In this document: positions 48,100 to 59,003 of the stretch, piece by piece | How positions within the stretch are numbered: position 1 is the stretch's first letter | Layout: each line of letters begins with the position of its first letter | Assembly (NCBI GenBank): GCA_019614645.1 | Contig: JABWDB010000036.1 | Location: 1,670,001-1,734,000, forward strand | Direction: 5' to 3' | Source: Stratiolaelaps scimitus | Taxonomy: Eukaryota > Arthropoda > Arachnida > Mesostigmata > Laelapidae | Length of the DNA stretch: 64,000 nt | Notes under the pieces: model-generated | Told to the model about the DNA's origin: nothing | The model's input: the letters and a program-made list of their open reading frames with translations, nothing else | Databases searched by the model: none | Program-made: the position numbers and the translations under genes

Positions 48100-51000
48100 C
48101 CCACAAAAGAATTGTTTTTGTTTGGAAAATCATAAGATTGTCTCTAAGGCTCGAGTGATTGACTTTAACGTATACCTAATCTCGGTTATATCTGTTTCAA
48201 ATGCAATAAAGTTGCTCTGGTCCCTGTTGTTCTGCCTCTGACTATTTAGAAAGATCTCAGTCCTTCTTGCACGCAGCTTGTTGATGGAGGGCCTTTACCG
48301 TGGGCGTCGATGTTGTTGCTCTGCTTCTAGCTCGATACGTGTATAGACTACCAGGATTGCCTACAAGGCGGGCGTAATGAGCTGTAATATTTGCAGAGTA
48401 GCTAGCTATGTTCCTCGGTCCGCCCCCTTCATTCAGTATCCAAACGAGAGCAGATACGCTCCGCTGCAGACCGAGCCGCGACTTCGCACAGTTCTGTTGG
48501 ACTCGACCTATTAGAGTTGATATAGGAAACAGCAAATTGCCTCCAACGTGGAACGAGTGGACCTTCGTGGAAGAGGTTCAGAGCGACGTTTGCAAATTAT
48601 AACTTGATCTCGTTGGTAAATCCCCTATGAAGTTTCGTTATAGGCAGCGACTTTGACGCGGACGTCAAAGCGCCACGAATCTCTATCTAACGACCGTTTG
48701 GTCTTCATGGTATGAGGTACAGAAACAAAGTTCATCAGTTGTTGTCTATTGGAAAACGCCCCATCATCCGATGGGCGTAGCGAAACACAGTTCGGGGTTC
48801 ATTGGTCCACCCTCCAGAGTCGGGGGTTCATCGGTCCACTCACCGATTTGTAGCATGGTGATCCTGCCGGAGGGTCTGCACGGCGGCGTCAATGATTCCA
48901 ATGTCCTTAAGGTGAAGATGCGTCGTTGTGACAATCTCCTCGACCCAGTGCCAATGGCTATAGGGTCGCCAGTCGTCCTCGCGGCACCACATCATTTCAA
49001 CGAGATCTTCCTCTGACGAATACGAACTCGGATAGTCCGCTTGAACGCATCGATCTTGTACGTCCTCAATCGCTGCCTGGAAGACGAAGCAAAAATCGAA
49101 CTGGTGGAATACATACAGATTGTTTCACGGTGGTCACTGCTAATCAAATGAGATAGTAACAATTAGCGATAATAGTAATTAATAATAATAATAATAGTAG
49201 TACTATTACGGGTAACAATAGCAGCGCTGTGAGCTCTATATAAATATCAATTCAAAAACAGACGAGAATGTTGTTCAAGGTGCCTCAGGGGTCAGGGTCT
49301 TTGAGTCTCTGGGGGTTAATCACGCTAAGAAAAGTCACTATTTTCGCTATCTTAATACAGGCCAACATCTTAAAGATGAACTGAGTGTGTCTTTTTTTTC
49401 GATTTTTATAGGGCTCATTCACAAGACTACACAAAAATGAATAGAGAACATTTTCAGTCTTGTTCTAGTTTTCTTATTATATATACGCCAACAATTTCTC
49501 CCAACGCAGTCTACTAAATAAGGATCATTGGTGACCGTAACCTGGTGGTAACAATGACGTCATTTGGTGGATATTAAATCAATCACTATCTATATTATGA
49601 TACGTTCTTCGTTAGGGGTCTTTAGAGCAATTCTCACTGGATTTCGTCGTATTTAATATTCAGGCTATTATTTCATAAGCGTTCTTCGGCGGATACCAGT
49701 CGTTTTACCGCAAGGTCTTGCCTCAGGGGCCAAGCTTCGTAGTAGTGACGTTTCGTTAGTAGCAAAGACCCGAAGTGCGGTCTCTTCTCTGTGATTGTCA
49801 TTTTTCATAAATCATGTTCACGTAAGGTCTTTAAATTTCGACCACTGGCAACGAAATGATACGACGAATGCAGCCCGTCCCTAACGATTTTCACAGTGTC
49901 AACGATTTGTGGCAAATGCGATGGAAAGCCAAGCTGAGTTCCTTGCACTGCTTGACAGGAAAAAAAAAATTGGTTGTGTGTAGCTTTCAAAGGACCGAAG
50001 AATGTCGGGGAAAATTCCCCGACATTTGTCGGAACAGGATGTCGACTTTGAAATCAGAGGCCGAATCCAGCAGTTCTGCTACTAGATGTGAAAGTGGGAC
50101 TGTGCTCGTTTGAGATTTGATTGTAACCGCCCACCGTAGTGACTTCTGTATGTTCTATTGAGATTATCTGCTTAATAGAATACATCCACGATTCAAAAAG
50201 ACAATTAGTATGTCAATGGATAATCATACGGTAGTGGCTCTGAATATATTATAGTTCTGTAAGATTTTTCAAGTTTTCGTTACCAGCAGGAAAAAAAGTG
50301 ACTCCTCCACCTTTTCACTAAATGTACATCTCAGCTCGTTCAGACATCGTTTACAACGATGCTGTCAACGCGAGTTCGTTGACAACATGCAATATGCATA
50401 TCCCCTACGGGGCACCGGCGAAGGATCTCTCAGCTGGCCACAAAAACAAGTCGAAATCCAAGGGATTTACAGGGGATATAATAATGTCATCGTAATGCAC
50501 TACGTGCTCTCCCTATACACGACGCTTTAATGCAAACCTGGACCGAACACCCGCCGCACCCGCCGCCAGAGGAACGCACCATCAAGCACAGTGGTGCTTA
50601 TCCTGTCAACTGCTGACTCTTAAATTGCACCCTACCAACTTAACACAGGGGCTCAAAACGCTGCCTCGTGTTAGGACTGTGCCGAGCGTCAAACGGCTGC
50701 GTTATGTCAACCGCAGAAGTCCACTTCACATCCTCATTAAATAGGATTCAAATGCAGCAGTGGAGACCAAACATTGTCTTGGTAGGACGAGAACGCCGAA
50801 CGGATCTGAAGCGGGTACCATGAGGGAGAGAGAGAGAGTCGTTGTCCACATGTCAGCAATGACTGGATGGAACTCGTCTCCTACCTCCATCTGCCTTCAG
50901 TGTAAAAAAAAACAGTGTACAGGTGTATTTCTAGCCATATGTGTATATCTCAGGGTGATTCTCTTAGTAATACCTCATCGGGTGATGGGTGGAGCGCCAT

Positions 51001-53079
51001 CGGCCGCAATGGATGGATGGATTTCAGCGCAAAGTTTCGAGGGCTACAGTGAATATTGCTGGTGGTCGAGTCGAATCTATTTTTAGAACGAATGGCTGAA
51101 CTTCGTGCTTCGTCCACTATTATTAAACGGGGGGGAGGACTAAGCAGAGAAAATGGTGCTGGTTCTTTAATGCTCCGCACTTCGTGGATTCGGAGTGGTG
51201 ATTCTTGGTGACCGCGTATATAAATATGAGAAGGCGAAGCGTATCGATACCAGACTTGGGATTCGCTCGGGGGATCTAGTGCCGCTAGCCTGGAACTTGA
51301 CGCGCTGTTCGAACGCATCGTCGGGTGATGTCACTGGATGGAGAATATATGGCTATGGTCCAATTAAGGGAAGAATGCAACACCATTATCCTGATACCTC
51401 CTGCCGATCGAACTGTCGACAGGTTTGCATCAAGCGTCCCGTGAGCAGCGTAGAGAAATATACCGATTCAAAAAATTCCCTCCTTTCTCTCTCAACCATT
51501 AACGACCTTTTCGTCTAAGAATGTCTTCGAGAATCGCGCCAAAACACGTGCCGTGGCGCCAGATGATCACCTACGTCCGCGGTTAAACCGTCAATATTTC
51601 ACCGCCAACACTCCGAGGTTGGAAAGCATTACTCTCCATTACGGTGAGACGAGATGAAGCGTTCGGGCGACAAAAGGTCATCTCATCACTCTCGGAACAT
51701 GTACCCATTCCAAGTATTGGCGATGGCAAAAGTTTTTTATTTTTGGTTATTCTGCTCTCAATGCTATTGTAATAAATTGTCAATAGCTGCATTTGTTAAG
51801 CTTCCCCGCTGGCCCGAAGCAAAATAAGCAATGCGTCAAAACGGCGAGATCAAGGTCGGTGGCAGGAGGGTACGGCCTGTGGGGTGAGTTCGGTCTCGAT
51901 TTATGGGGCGTCACGGATCCTGCCCACGACCCGATGGACTTGCGGTGGGCCACTCGTATAATACCACGTCCATCTGACTGACTGGTCAACCTAGCCAACT
52001 TCTAACGGGACAATACCTTCGATTGAAAGGGAGAGCAGGCCAGATACAAGGGAACTCACCGGTGTTGCTCACGCGCAGTAGAAATCTTAGACTCTCATTA
52101 CGTAGTTGAGGTGTTATGGGAATCACCTATAATAAATAAAAATAATAATAATAATAATAATGATAGTAATATAAGAACGATAATAACAAATAATAATAAT
52201 AATAATCAATACTAACAGCTCTTAATGGCACCGGCAGCCAATTGAGTCACTGAATGCCGCTTACAGACGCGACTATCAATGCATGTGGCTAATTTGCAAA
52301 CAAAAGAAGTACCCCCTAGTCTGTCTCTGCTACGCGTACTCGCGCCACCAGTTAGCATTATCTAATTAAACACTAAGGAAAAATACCGGTTAGAAATATC
52401 AGCATGTGTCAGCTGAATCAGCCTTAACTGCGTGCGGCCGTAACTAAATTTCAAATGCGATAGCATCTCCGTCTCTTTGCGGCAAAGCGTCCATATTAGT
52501 TGATTCAGTATTGCTGACATTATCAATTTCAGCATGTTCTCAACCATGATATCCGCGAAGAACAATTAACCCTGAACCGTTAGGAGTTTCAGTAATATTA
52601 TCCAATGCCATTCCTGGCTACAAACAAAAAATGTAATAAATACAAACTGCCAAACTATACACATTGAGCGGAATACGCAAAACTCGAATATGTACTCATG
52701 TCACTCTCTGCTTGACTGATGTTGCTTTTTGTTTGGGATAACGTTCGAAGCTGCATCGCCTCATTCGAAAACAATGAGGTTATAGCTCTTTTTTACTGCA
52801 TCGTTTGAGGAGGAACCGGCGTCCGTTAAGCACAGGCAATAGTGTTTGTGGCCGCTGTGGTTCCTCCGTTCAATGATTCGTCGTTGTCTCATCCGCACTG
52901 ACACATACACGCGTACACACACATACACGCCCACACGAGAATGAGCCAAAATGGGAGACCGCTCCGATTCCATCCGTCATATAGCCCCTACTGCTCATTC
53001 TCCGGCCTATGACCTCAAACCGTTGGGAGCCGTGATCATGGCCTTGCCTGATGATGCGCGCGATATGAACCATTGACAT
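29747..53079 (-). CDS. KY/hillarin-like transglutaminase-like protein gene (up to 15 exons)
   Basis: Kyphoscoliosis peptidase and arthropod hillarin share a transglutaminase-like core and associate with the cytoskeleton. The spliced product is about 917 codons. After a long N-terminal part come FADIDKYVCNVPAEIE and the helix FKVRAIFRWIANNIS, then the catalytic Cys in GVCKDYC, the His in VPHAWNAVF and the Asp in WRLVDVTWG. Next follow DPEALIWTHFP, two beta-rich C-terminal repeats and a lysine-rich tail. Exons 4 to 15 join with every phase matching, which is strong internal proof. Exons 1 to 3 are tentative. The large introns (42.5-48.8 kb, 35.0-39.6 kb) are full of microsatellites. Enzyme activity is unproven for this family in arthropods. 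Confidence 0.9.
30759..30924 (-). CDS. KY-like gene exon 14
   Basis: Acceptor CCTCTGTTCAG, donor AG/GTTCGT. Encodes DKDKRITFVLTPVRVGYFKL then VLFGMPKPKQKGKWRLPLIA and FLIDCKLT, a beta-sandwich-like repeat. Confidence 0.92.
31447..31741 (-). CDS. KY-like gene exon 13
   Basis: Acceptor AATTCGACAG, donor G/GTTCGC. Encodes VYARPERDMGKDDASLQNIA, then KYLIPYPPNEVPWGPTQTFY, then WGGKRKLQIDLAEAML. The previous exon's FK and this exon's VYAR make a continuous YYFKVYAR strand. Confidence 0.95.
31742..33066. other. KY-like gene intron 12
   Basis: No exon seen. It contains an (AT)n-cored palindrome at 32631-32690 with an (AT)n run before it (32606-32630), GA tracts near 31775-31795 and a CAA run near 32420-32448. 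Confidence 0.6.
32631..32690. repeat. Inverted repeat around an (AT)n core
   Basis: The arm TAAATAAATTAAGAAGAG followed by AAATA (32633-32655) is matched by TATTTCTCTTTTTAATTTAT and TTA on the other side (about 32667-32689), with one mismatch, across a short (AT)n core. A longer (AT)n run flanks it on the left. Confidence 0.85.
33067..33370 (-). CDS. KY-like gene exon 12
   Basis: Acceptor GGTAATTTGCAG, donor AAG/GTATGT. Encodes WQLLDVPMDLATFNSLPKVT then FRVRSDIRIAGHEHMRFKFK and LVGCFGITPPTEGRYYFK, the first C-terminal beta-rich repeat of KY/hillarin proteins. Confidence 0.95.
33850..34128 (-). CDS. KY-like gene exon 11: catalytic His and Asp
   Basis: Acceptor CTGGGGAATAG, donor AG/GTTTGT. 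Encodes CAGIRVKQIQGFAKGHDYRP, VPHAWNAVFLFGSWRLVDVT and DPEALIWTHFPYDE. The His of PHAWN and Asp of LVDVTWG are the expected second and third members of the catalytic triad. Confidence 0.97.
34310..34414 (-). CDS. KY-like gene exon 10: catalytic Cys
   Basis: Acceptor TTTCCCTTGCAG, donor AA/GTAAGT. Encodes FQWKYMDEKLTPEEVLQKKE then GVCKDYCSLFCEMC. The Cys of GVCKDY is the predicted nucleophile. Three more cysteines follow within ten residues. Confidence 0.95.
34886..35004 (-). CDS. KY-like gene exon 9
   Basis: Acceptor CGATTTAGCAG, donor TC/GTAAGT. Encodes VPAEIERGGIEDLVNYLMVK then FKVRAIFRWIANNI, the conserved helix in front of the catalytic Cys. Confidence 0.95.
35005..39628. other. KY-like gene intron 8 (about 4.6 kb)
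   Basis: No exon that fits phase or homology. It contains a tRNA-like SINE (35980-36075), (AT)n runs at 37466-37490 and 37564-37601, an (AT) run near 38799-38826 and AT-rich spacers. A minus-strand open run near 37260-37413 with an acceptor-like GGCTTCAG was considered and left out. Confidence 0.6.
35980..36075 (+). mobile_element. tRNA-derived SINE head
   Basis: GGGCGAGTTGGCTAATTTG resembles an A box and GAGGTTCAGATCCC a B box about 65 bases later, a wide spacing as in tRNAs with a long variable arm or a degenerate SINE. Located inside an intron of the KY-like gene. Confidence 0.4.
39629..39791 (-). CDS. KY-like gene exon 8
   Basis: Acceptor CTGGCCATGCAG, donor AAT/GTAAGT. Encodes EKREMAVQTLNDVTTDEAAE then ELVPLQGVFADIDKYVCN, the segment that leads into the transglutaminase-like domain. 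Confidence 0.93.
40742..40870 (-). CDS. KY-like gene exon 7
   Basis: Acceptor TCTGCTATTGCAG, donor AG/GTACAC. Encodes MQDSLNGSSSVKSAGRLLEE then a Gly/Ala/Ser-rich linker and SSMSN. Both split codons agree with neighbours (Ser on the 5' side, Arg on the 3' side). Confidence 0.9.
41503..41639 (-). CDS. KY-like gene exon 6
   Basis: Acceptor TCCATTCAG, donor AG/GTAAAT. Encodes VTSDFEGQTEPIARAPAANA then GVTEEELHFIQQELDHAHDS, a helical charged segment in the N-terminal part. Confidence 0.9.
42118..42544 (-). CDS. KY-like gene exon 5
   Basis: Acceptor GCGTCCCAACAG, donor TGG/GTAGGC, 427 nt. Encodes QIQTLLHRCEKTNIEPFGRR, a Lys/Arg- and Glu-rich disordered stretch (KNRRMKNKSRQQAQ) and ends NKALSDLEDW. 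No known domain. The low-complexity basic and acidic patches suggest a flexible linker. Confidence 0.88.
43095..43160. repeat. Inverted repeat around an AT/A-rich core
   Basis: CCATTATCAGGATATATA on the left is mirrored by TATATATCCTGATAATGG on the right, across a core of (AT)n and a run of about eleven A. An additional (AT)n run precedes the left arm. Confidence 0.9.
44884..44940 (+). mobile_element. tRNA-derived SINE head
   Basis: A-box-like GTTGGGGTAAAGCC and B-box-like TGATTCGAGTCCCAC with about 30 bases between. It is the most tRNA-like of the copies by spacing, but flanking stems do not pair convincingly. Located in the large intron of the KY-like gene. Confidence 0.45.
48844..49076 (-). 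CDS. KY-like gene exon 4
   Basis: Acceptor CTTCGTCTTCCAG, consensus donor CG/GTGAGT, 233 nt. Encodes AAIEDVQDRCVQADYPSSYS, EDDWRPYSHWHWVEEIVTTT and IIDAAVQTLRQDHHATN. The two leftover bases and the first base of exon 5 make Arg. Rich in Trp and His; no domain is recognised. Confidence 0.85.
49077..51914. other. KY-like gene intron 3, no exon recognised
   Basis: Contains (AAT)n near 49182-49200 and GA tracts near 50825-50840. Open frames at 49805-49990 (-), 50950-51318 (-) and 51195-51518 (+) lack paired splice sites in a matching phase. Confidence 0.45.
51915..51973 (-). CDS. KY-like gene exon 3 (tentative)
   Basis: Acceptor ACCAGTCAGTCAG, donor TCC/GTGACG. Encodes GRGIIRVAHRKSIGSWAGS after a split Asp codon. 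The 59-nt length bridges the phases of exons 2 and 4 exactly. The donor is weak and two other frames through the same DNA are partly open. Confidence 0.45.
52060..52126 (-). CDS. KY-like gene exon 2
   Basis: Acceptor TTATTATTATAG, consensus donor G/GTGAGT, 67 nt. Encodes VIPITPQLRNESLRFLLRVS and NT plus one base. Strong splice sites on both sides support it. Assignment to this gene rests on strand and phase. Confidence 0.6.
52927..53079 (-). CDS. KY-like gene exon 1 with start codon (tentative)
   Basis: On the minus strand an ATG starts 51 codons (MSMVHIARIIRQGHDHGSQR onward, ending HFGSFSCGR) and meets the consensus donor CGT/GTATGT in phase 0, as exon 2 needs. No transcription signal was identified upstream, so another 5' exon is possible. 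Confidence 0.4.
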
Positions 53080-56000
53080 CGGACGGCGGCCAGCGACGGA
53101 GGCACGTCTTCGTTGCCTTTATTGCGGGCTGTATGCGGTGCCTAATGTACAACGAATTGCATAAGAGTGGTGGCGATGTGGACAGGAATGTTTGGCTGTC
53201 GGCTAACTCTACCGTACCCGACGGCGAGAGGAATCAGTCATTTGGGAGTGTAGCAATTAATAGCTCACTTGCACCCTCCGCACGAGTGACGCGTTCGTGT
53301 AATTTTAAGCATGATTTATTCTGACTTCAGTTTCGATATGAAAAAGTAGAATGCTTGCACTGCGACTTTTTACAGACATTTTGCTCCATTTTGGTCATAT
53401 GTTCGAACCGTTTAATATGTCACAATGGGGAGGGACACGCTTGCTTTTCGCCAAAGGAAAAACGAGCCGAAGTTCGGTCAACTGTTCCGATCAACTAAGT
53501 CTCAACATAAATTATATTACTTCTGGTAATACTGCGTCTAAATTCTATCTTGCATTAGTTGTGAGAACGTTTCGGGGGCTTATCATTCCTATATAGGTTC
53601 CTAAGTGTTCGTAGGCTGACCTCGTTTTTGCCTAAATCGGTTGAGCAAGCTTAGTCGGACGTCAATGAAACCTTAGGTTAAATTCTACAGGCATTCCAAT
53701 GCCAGGAAACAGTGTTGCTTACATGTGGATTTCCGGTCAGCCTTCAGGCTTTCGTCCCGAGTAGATCCCACGAATCAGCAACACATTTATTGCCACTGGA
53801 AGTTGGCTCAAATGAACATCCATTGAAAGAAATCTCCAGTAATCCCCAGATGTTCCCCATAGATGATTTGCCAAGTTCTATTCGTTACACAAATCTCTCC
53901 TTGCACGTACCTGGGTCTCAGCGTTGCACATGATGGCACTTGGCTTGGTCTGTCCAAGCGTAAAAGGCCGGTCGCCTGCGCCAGGATTCCAGTCCGCCGT
54001 CACTCTCGGTGGCTCCCCCTGCGGTTGAACCTTACTCGCCCCACAGCCCATTCTCACAAGATCCACTCAGCACAACAGATGCGATCGGATGAAGATCATA
54101 CGCGAACATACCACACGCACAGTACGCCGTCACCTACAGCTGACGACGGTGTCTTCAACGGTCTCAGGAGTTCTTCGGGATAGCACTTGAGGAAAGCCTT
54201 GAGGAACGCCAATTGTCGCACCCACAAGAGGTGCGCGTCGATATGCGTCCAATTCCCTGGACATCAGTCCGCTATGTAAACTTCTACCGATTTATATATA
54301 TATATTTTAGGAACGTCATTGCAGAAGGTTCTACAGTCGATGGTGGATGAACAACCAATATGCGATCCCTTGCAGGGATCAAGGAAGCGATGTGGATGAG
54401 GATGGGGTTCTGTTTATTTGGGCATCTCTGAGAGGCCCTCCATGAGAAGACCGCGATAGTTGTTAACGCCGTATACAAGGCAACGGCGCAGGAGTCCGCC
54501 GGCGTTTAGCCGGCTATTACAGCGGCCATGACGGAGCGCCATGGGGTTTCGTGTGAGCTTCAATCAGCGCGCAGTGGGGAGCACAGTCGTTGTAGATATC
54601 ACATCGTGATGGTAGTGATGGCCGGTCAGATCAAACGGTGGACCAGCTGTTAGCAGCAGTTGTTATAGCTGTCGTTTCAAAGTCAGCTGTCCAAGGCAAC
54701 CTTCAAGCTGACAGCAGCACTGCTAAGCGTACGGGTCACCTGGTGGCGGTGCAGCCTGTCTGTCTGTCCTCCAGGACGGCCACTCGGTGGTCGGCCGTGG
54801 CACGTAGCACGCTCGGACAGCTGTCGTACGTCGCTCGAACTCGGATGGGTGTCTGAACCGCAACCCCATGGCGCTCAGCACAGGGCTACGCGCGGCTGAA
54901 ATTCGCGAGAAAGGGCAACGTTGGGTGCTGCTCTCCTCCTCGTGGCTCTCCTGTGCTGGTTCTCATCGTATGGTGCAAAAAAGCCAACCACACGCCAGGT
55001 ACACCACACGTTCCCCCGGTATCGTGCCCTCTCTCTCTCTCTCTCTCTGTCTCCCTCCATCTCCGTCTTTATCTCTCTCTCTCTGCTTGACTCGCTCACA
55101 CCCGTTGGTCTCCGCGACCAATTGGGCAAGCATGCGCGATACATAGCACTTTGCATAGAACACTTTGCGAGATACACTCGTCGTCGGGCTATACAGACAC
55201 CGAAGGGTCTGCCTCGTGAAGAAGCGGCTGCTGCACGAGCAGCGCTCACTCACACAAAGCGAACGCACTATCAGCCTCCGTATCGGCTACTGCCACCGCC
55301 AACTATCGATGTGCCACCGTCACACGAATACGACTGCTCCTTCAAACCCCAAACCCGACCGATCACCCCCATCTACCAACCACACCCGCCCACCCATTGC
55401 CTCACTTCTCTGCTGCCTCACTCCCCGGCTGATGATGGCAGACTTCTACTAGTTCCACTGCTGCTGCTGCTGATGCCATAGGTGCTGTTCTACTTGCTTG
55501 CGTTGTCCACAGATGGTTGTTCGTACGCGATGCGATGCATTGATACACTATCAAAGGCCCATGGCACGTCCCTGATAGCTACATCGAGTCGTTTTCAGTC
55601 CCACCGTTCGTATTTTCCAGCCGTTTGGTTCTCGAACGAACGCAACGCTTCCTATGTGGCTAGCATCCCCGACGAAATACACTCATCGTAAATAGAGGAC
55701 TCCGTGGGAGACACCGAGATTGTTGAGAGAAGACGGTGAAGAGCAATCAAACTAAAACACGCCGCTCTTTCGAACTGGCCACTTCCTCTCATCGGCGTCG
55801 CCCAGGGCTAGACTCGTCCCGTTGACCAACCAGCGCAGAGGGTTGCAGTAGGCCGACGTGCCTCGGGCACCTCAAGAGGGGTCCAGCTGGACTCGCGTTT
55901 CCCCGTTCCCTATGGACGTCTGAACAGCCAGCGTGAAGATTGCGATTCAACCGTTGTTAACTTTTGCCGCGGCGATTGCAACGCGCAAGATACTTGAATC

Positions 56001-58436
56001 GCTATCACCGTTCTAGCTTCATGTCTCCACACTGCGCAGTTAAGTAAGATCGTTATGTAGTCATAGTAAATATCGCAGCAGAGCATGGGTCTGCTTAGGA
56101 AAAAGGGAGAGTTTACTTGCTTAAATAATGAGCACTCTCCTGTCATCAGGACGACTTTTATTACGTATGGTATCGCTGTGCGTTACAAGCTCAAAGAAGC
56201 AACCAAAGTGACATTTGAGGCATTATGCATCTCTGAGGTCCCGCTAACGTCGATCACAAGTTGATCAGTTTCGAGGAATTAATTCCACGAATAATTGGAT
56301 CTTGTCCTGTTTCGATCAGATCAACCCCAAACACAACATTTTTAGATATCCAACCCTAGTTCTATTCTTCAATGCGCACGCTTTAAAATCGCCGGCCGGG
56401 CAACAAAACAGCACAGGCTCTTCTTCTACTACAAGTTTAAAATAATGCCCCCGGGAAAAGGCACCTTTGAGTCGTAGACGATCGAAAATCCCCTTAGATC
56501 GACACGTAAGACTCACTAACATACGGGGCAACCTTCTGTTCTCGGAGCAGAACCGAATTTGATGTACGCTTCTCTGTGAACCCTCTAATCCTGTCGACAA
56601 AAGCTTTTGCTAAAAGTTCCCTTCGACAGAGGGAACGTTCGTTTCCTGCCCTATGCACAACCACATGTGGGGTTCGCTGCAGTCGATTTTTGGCGATTTT
56701 CGGCAACAATTGTAGAGGTTTCCTCAACAATCAATCCAACGAGCGAGCATTACATACCAAGATCGACTGCAATCTACGCTACATTCGCTATTTTTTCCAT
56801 ATTTATTATAACATCAGAGTTTAGTGGGACCTACTGAGAAGCATTGACGATTTGCTGCCCAGCCATTTTCGATCAGATCTTCGTAGTGTAGAGCTCCCGA
56901 GAAGAAAAGTGGCGATTCGTTGTGAACTTCTCTGCCCGTAGAGCAGATGATCGCCAAAGTTTAGAGAAGAAGCAGCCAAATTGAAAATTCGCGGCGACGG
57001 ACGAAATCGATTCACAGATTAATGAGATTGAGCGAGATGAAGGACCAATTTATATCGTAGTAATAATGGCGTTACTGTCACATTGAAATTGGAGATTAAT
57101 TCAACGTGGAATAATCAATACATCGACATGCTCAGTGTACTTTTTTGGCCTCACTGTCCAAATAGATCAAATGAAGCACTTCCAAATTTCGTAGCGGAAA
57201 TATACTGTTCACCGGGTCAATCTATCAGCCGTCACACTCCAACGTACGGACTGGATCCAGATGTACCCTGAAAACGTTTCTCTCTGACAACAGAAGCATT
57301 ATATCATGTACATGTATATCGACATGTAGTCTACCAATAACTATGGAACACATGTGTAACTATCCGGACACCGATCTCGCTAACAGTGAATAACATAGTA
57401 TTATTATCATTATTGTTATGATTCTCAATGGGAACAATGCTCTGGCCTTTAACTTTTGTGCGAGATCGGCAGCACGTAGCGCTCAGCCAAGTGCTATCCA
57501 CCGGGGCAGAGGTAGTTTAGTATTTTTCTCAGTAATGAGTCGGGGGCAAGTGTAATGTCTCGTGTTGTACCGCCATTGTAAGGTCGTGGCGTCCGCCGTT
57601 CCGCTGTGGTGCCTATTGGGCTGGTAGTGGAAATGGCCCGTGCTGCTGCTGCTGCTATTCCCGTTGACGCTGTAGAGGTCAGACGAACGAGGTCACGTCT
57701 CGCGGCCTCGCCAATCGCGTGGCAGTCGAAGTCGAGATGATTCGCCTTGGGGAGCTATTGGAGCCGTCGGATGAACGTCCTTCACTGGTCAGAGTGTGGA
57801 CTGAGCGGAGGGCGGCCTTCACCCAAATCGAACCCACATCACAGCAACCAGGGCCAATGCTCAAGTTTATGCCGTTCTCAACTTCGCGCAGATGGAAGAG
57901 ACTACGGGTTAGGGGCTACGATTATACAGAGATCGGACGGACGGACGGACCTTCAGACAGCGATCACGCACGTCTCCGGGAAAGAGGTGGCAATTGAAAC
58001 TAACCAATGAATTACGTAGCCAACACATCTATAATAGCTATTTCGCTTCTTCCGTAGTAGTAGTAGTAGTAGTAGTAGTAATTGTCCAGTCATGTCTTGT
58101 ACATGTGTGGTCCGTATGGCAGTAAGGCAGGCAGAGCTGACTCAGCAGAACAATTTCTCCCAATTGAACGATGACCGGCTTCGTGTAGCGTAGTACACCA
58201 GGGGTCAGATGGGGTTCGCCCCGAGGCTTCGTTCGCCCGTTCCCCACATCCTTAATAACATGTTCAACAACCCACGTGTGCTGTGACCCTTACGTGCGCG
58301 AGATAAGAGGTGACCACACCGGAGACATATATAGATGAGTGTTGTAAGCATCTCATTATTGTTGCGCCCAAGTAAACGACGTTGGTCCAACCCCAACAAA
58401 TGATCTTATTAGTGGGTAGAGAAGAAGGTAGAATTA

Positions 58437-58630
58437 TATAATAGGTTAAAATATTTTAGGATATTTAATAATATAATAATTTTGTAAAAATACATTAATC
58501 TATTAACAATATAATTGTTTTGTTAAAATATTTTAAGTTATTTAACAGTATATATATTTTTTTTAAATGTTATATTATATATTAAGCTATTTAGCAATAA
58601 TTTTTTTTTAATATATGAAGCTATTTAATT
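58437..58630. repeat. AT-rich degenerate tandem array
   Basis: Nearly pure A/T sequence with imperfect repeated pieces such as TTAAAATATTTTA followed by GTTATTTAACA and a poly-T tract, recurring at about 60-base spacing three times. No coding content and no terminal repeats. Confidence 0.7.
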
Positions 58631-58929
58631 TTCATTTCTGGAAATTGAGATGAGTTGCAGACCAGAACAGGAGGAGGATACAATTCCAGCTGTTGCCATT
58701 TATTGCCGCACGCAAAACTTAAGCAATGTACATCACTACTCAACATAGCATCTTATAATTCGTCTTCACCCAATAGGTATTGTACTGTCTATAAGCCTAT
58801 CTGGCCTTTTTGACGGTATTTTCTTTAGATGTGTGCTAAACCTAAACATACAAAATAACAATGACAAATAGATCAGTTTAAATGGATCAGATACCTTTTG
58901 TAGCCTCGAGCCCCCACCAGGCCCCCGGT

Positions 58930-59003
58930 GACCTGATGGTGCATTCGTATGCGTCTCGCTGTCAGGGATAGAACACATAGATGCTCACACGGGTTCGACG
59001 CCC
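58930..59003 (+). mobile_element. tRNA-derived SINE head
   Basis: A-box-like TGATGGTGCATTCGTATGC, then ACACATAGATGCTCACA and the B box GGGTTCGACGCCC. It is the same family as the minus-strand element at 14925-14993, with shared sequence between the boxes. Confidence 0.6.

Larger units (their letters stand above)
42545..48843. other. KY-like gene intron 4 (about 6.3 kb)
   Basis: No exon supported. It contains an (AT)n-cored palindrome at 43095-43160, a tRNA-like SINE at 44884-44940, (AT)n runs at about 46385-46411 and 48070-48093 and several overlapping open frames with no splice context. A minus-strand frame of 123 codons at 44407-44778 shows no domain. Confidence 0.55.

Noticed and set aside
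53712..53933. Plus-strand open frame ending in LSLHVPGSQRCT
   Set aside because: Coding-like in places, but without a partner exon, start or recognised family.
57719..57997. 92-codon plus-strand frame in GC-rich sequence
   Set aside because: No ATG context, splice sites or domain. The opposite strand is also open.
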